Part shown: in pieces, positions 63,779 to 64,000 of the stretch
How positions within the stretch are numbered: the stretch's first letter is position 1
Layout of the letters: each line of letters begins with the position of its first letter
NCBI GenBank assembly: GCA_002305075.1
Contig: DBQC01000003.1
Location: forward strand, 1 to 64,000
Origin: Ruminococcaceae bacterium UBA1404
Lineage (GTDB): Bacteria > Bacillota > Clostridia > Oscillospirales > Ruminococcaceae
Direction: 5' to 3'
DNA length: 64,000 nt
Position numbers and translations under genes: made by a program
Notes under the pieces: generated by a model
Seen by the model: only the letters and a program-made list of their open reading frames with translations
What the model was told of the DNA's origin: nothing
The model's database searches: none

Positions 63779-64000
63779 ATGCAAAACACATCCAGTCCCC
63801 GCAGAATGCCCAAGCGCATGATAGCGATGGCGGCGGCGCTCGTCCTGCTGCTGACCACGCTCACCGCCGGCGCCTTTGCCGCCGAGGCCCCTTACGAGGA
63901 CACGCTCAACATCGGGGTGGTCAACTTCCACTCGGTTTGGGGAGAGCGTGAAACCAACGTGGCCGAGATGGAGAAGATCGTAGCCGAGGCCGCCGCCAAG
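63779..64000 (+). CDS. Secreted carbon-nitrogen hydrolase (nitrilase family), 5' part
   Basis: The first 74 codons are present; the gene runs past the window edge. A basic start (MQNTSSPRRMPKRMIAMAAA) and hydrophobic stretch end at AGAFAAEAP, a signal peptide. The mature part begins LNIGVVNFHSVWGERETNVA, like the first strand and helix of nitrilase-superfamily enzymes (IGVVNF...N...M). Catalytic Glu, Lys and Cys lie beyond the edge. ATG 63779 has AGGAGG eight bases upstream; ATG 63775 is in another frame without signal peptide. Confidence 0.7.
   Translation, partial: MQNTSSPRRMPKRMIAMAAALVLLLTTLTAGAFAAEAPYEDTLNIGVVNFHSVWGERETNVAEMEKIVAEAAAK

Overview
The window is a chromosomal segment of a Gram-positive, spore-forming anaerobe of the Clostridia, most likely in or near the Oscillospiraceae. 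The evidence is a spoIIR gene, a T-box leader on cysS, FabK-type enoyl reductases, a HrcA/CIRCE-controlled groESL operon, the synteny SRP RNA-dnaX-ybaB-recR, and a tmRNA encoding the tag ANDNLAYAA. The family placement is inference. No rRNA and no CRISPR array are visible.

Layout. (1) About 1-11 kb is visibly more AT-rich and is an accessory, decaying region. Intact small genes (degV, a GNAT, DUF2200, a MATE-like exporter, a secreted beta-helix protein, a PfkB kinase, an Fe-S aldo/keto reductase) alternate with broken ones: a DUF3788 gene, an MFS transporter fragment, a phage-type family A DNA polymerase, a serine recombinase tail and an N-formylglutamate amidohydrolase. (2) About 11-23 kb holds a methyltransferase-family membrane protein, a DEAD-box helicase, a P-type ATPase behind a yybP-ykoY (Mn2+) riboswitch, a phosphopantetheinyl transferase, T-box-cysS-mtnN, a tRNA-Gly, an SDR oxidoreductase and zupT.

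(3) 23-30.5 kb is a complete type II fatty-acid synthesis cluster on the minus strand (acpP-fabH-fabK-second FabK/NMO-like gene-fabD-fabG-fabF-fabZ), followed by a MarR-type regulator with its own promoter. The acpP promoter has consensus elements and a 36-bp perfect palindrome at the predicted start of transcription. (4) 30.5-37 kb carries an integrase-like remnant next to ssrA (tmRNA), then smpB, gtrA, recR, ybaB, dnaX, SRP RNA and a class B PBP. (5) 37-44 kb is the purine operon purE-F-M-N-H-D.

(6) 44-50 kb contains padR-nfeD-SPFH, groES-groEL with a perfect CIRCE, a SLOG (DUF1273) protein and trxB. (7) 50-61 kb has chorismate mutase, a CPBP protease, the threonine-branch operon pheB-hom-thrB-lysC, a YtvI-like permease, spoIIR, ispE, an aminotransferase and an Lrp regulator. 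(8) 61-64 kb has tmcAL, ackA and the start of a secreted nitrilase-family protein cut by the window edge.

Most of the window is housekeeping, and I found no clear defence or otherwise undescribed multi-gene system. The most interesting items are the palindromic operator on the fab operon, the second FabK-like flavoprotein with a C-terminal cysteine cluster, an aldo/keto reductase lacking the usual catalytic Tyr and Lys, a 45-residue minus-strand small ORF with a strong RBS, an unexplained structured intergenic stretch before zupT, and the phage-derived debris.
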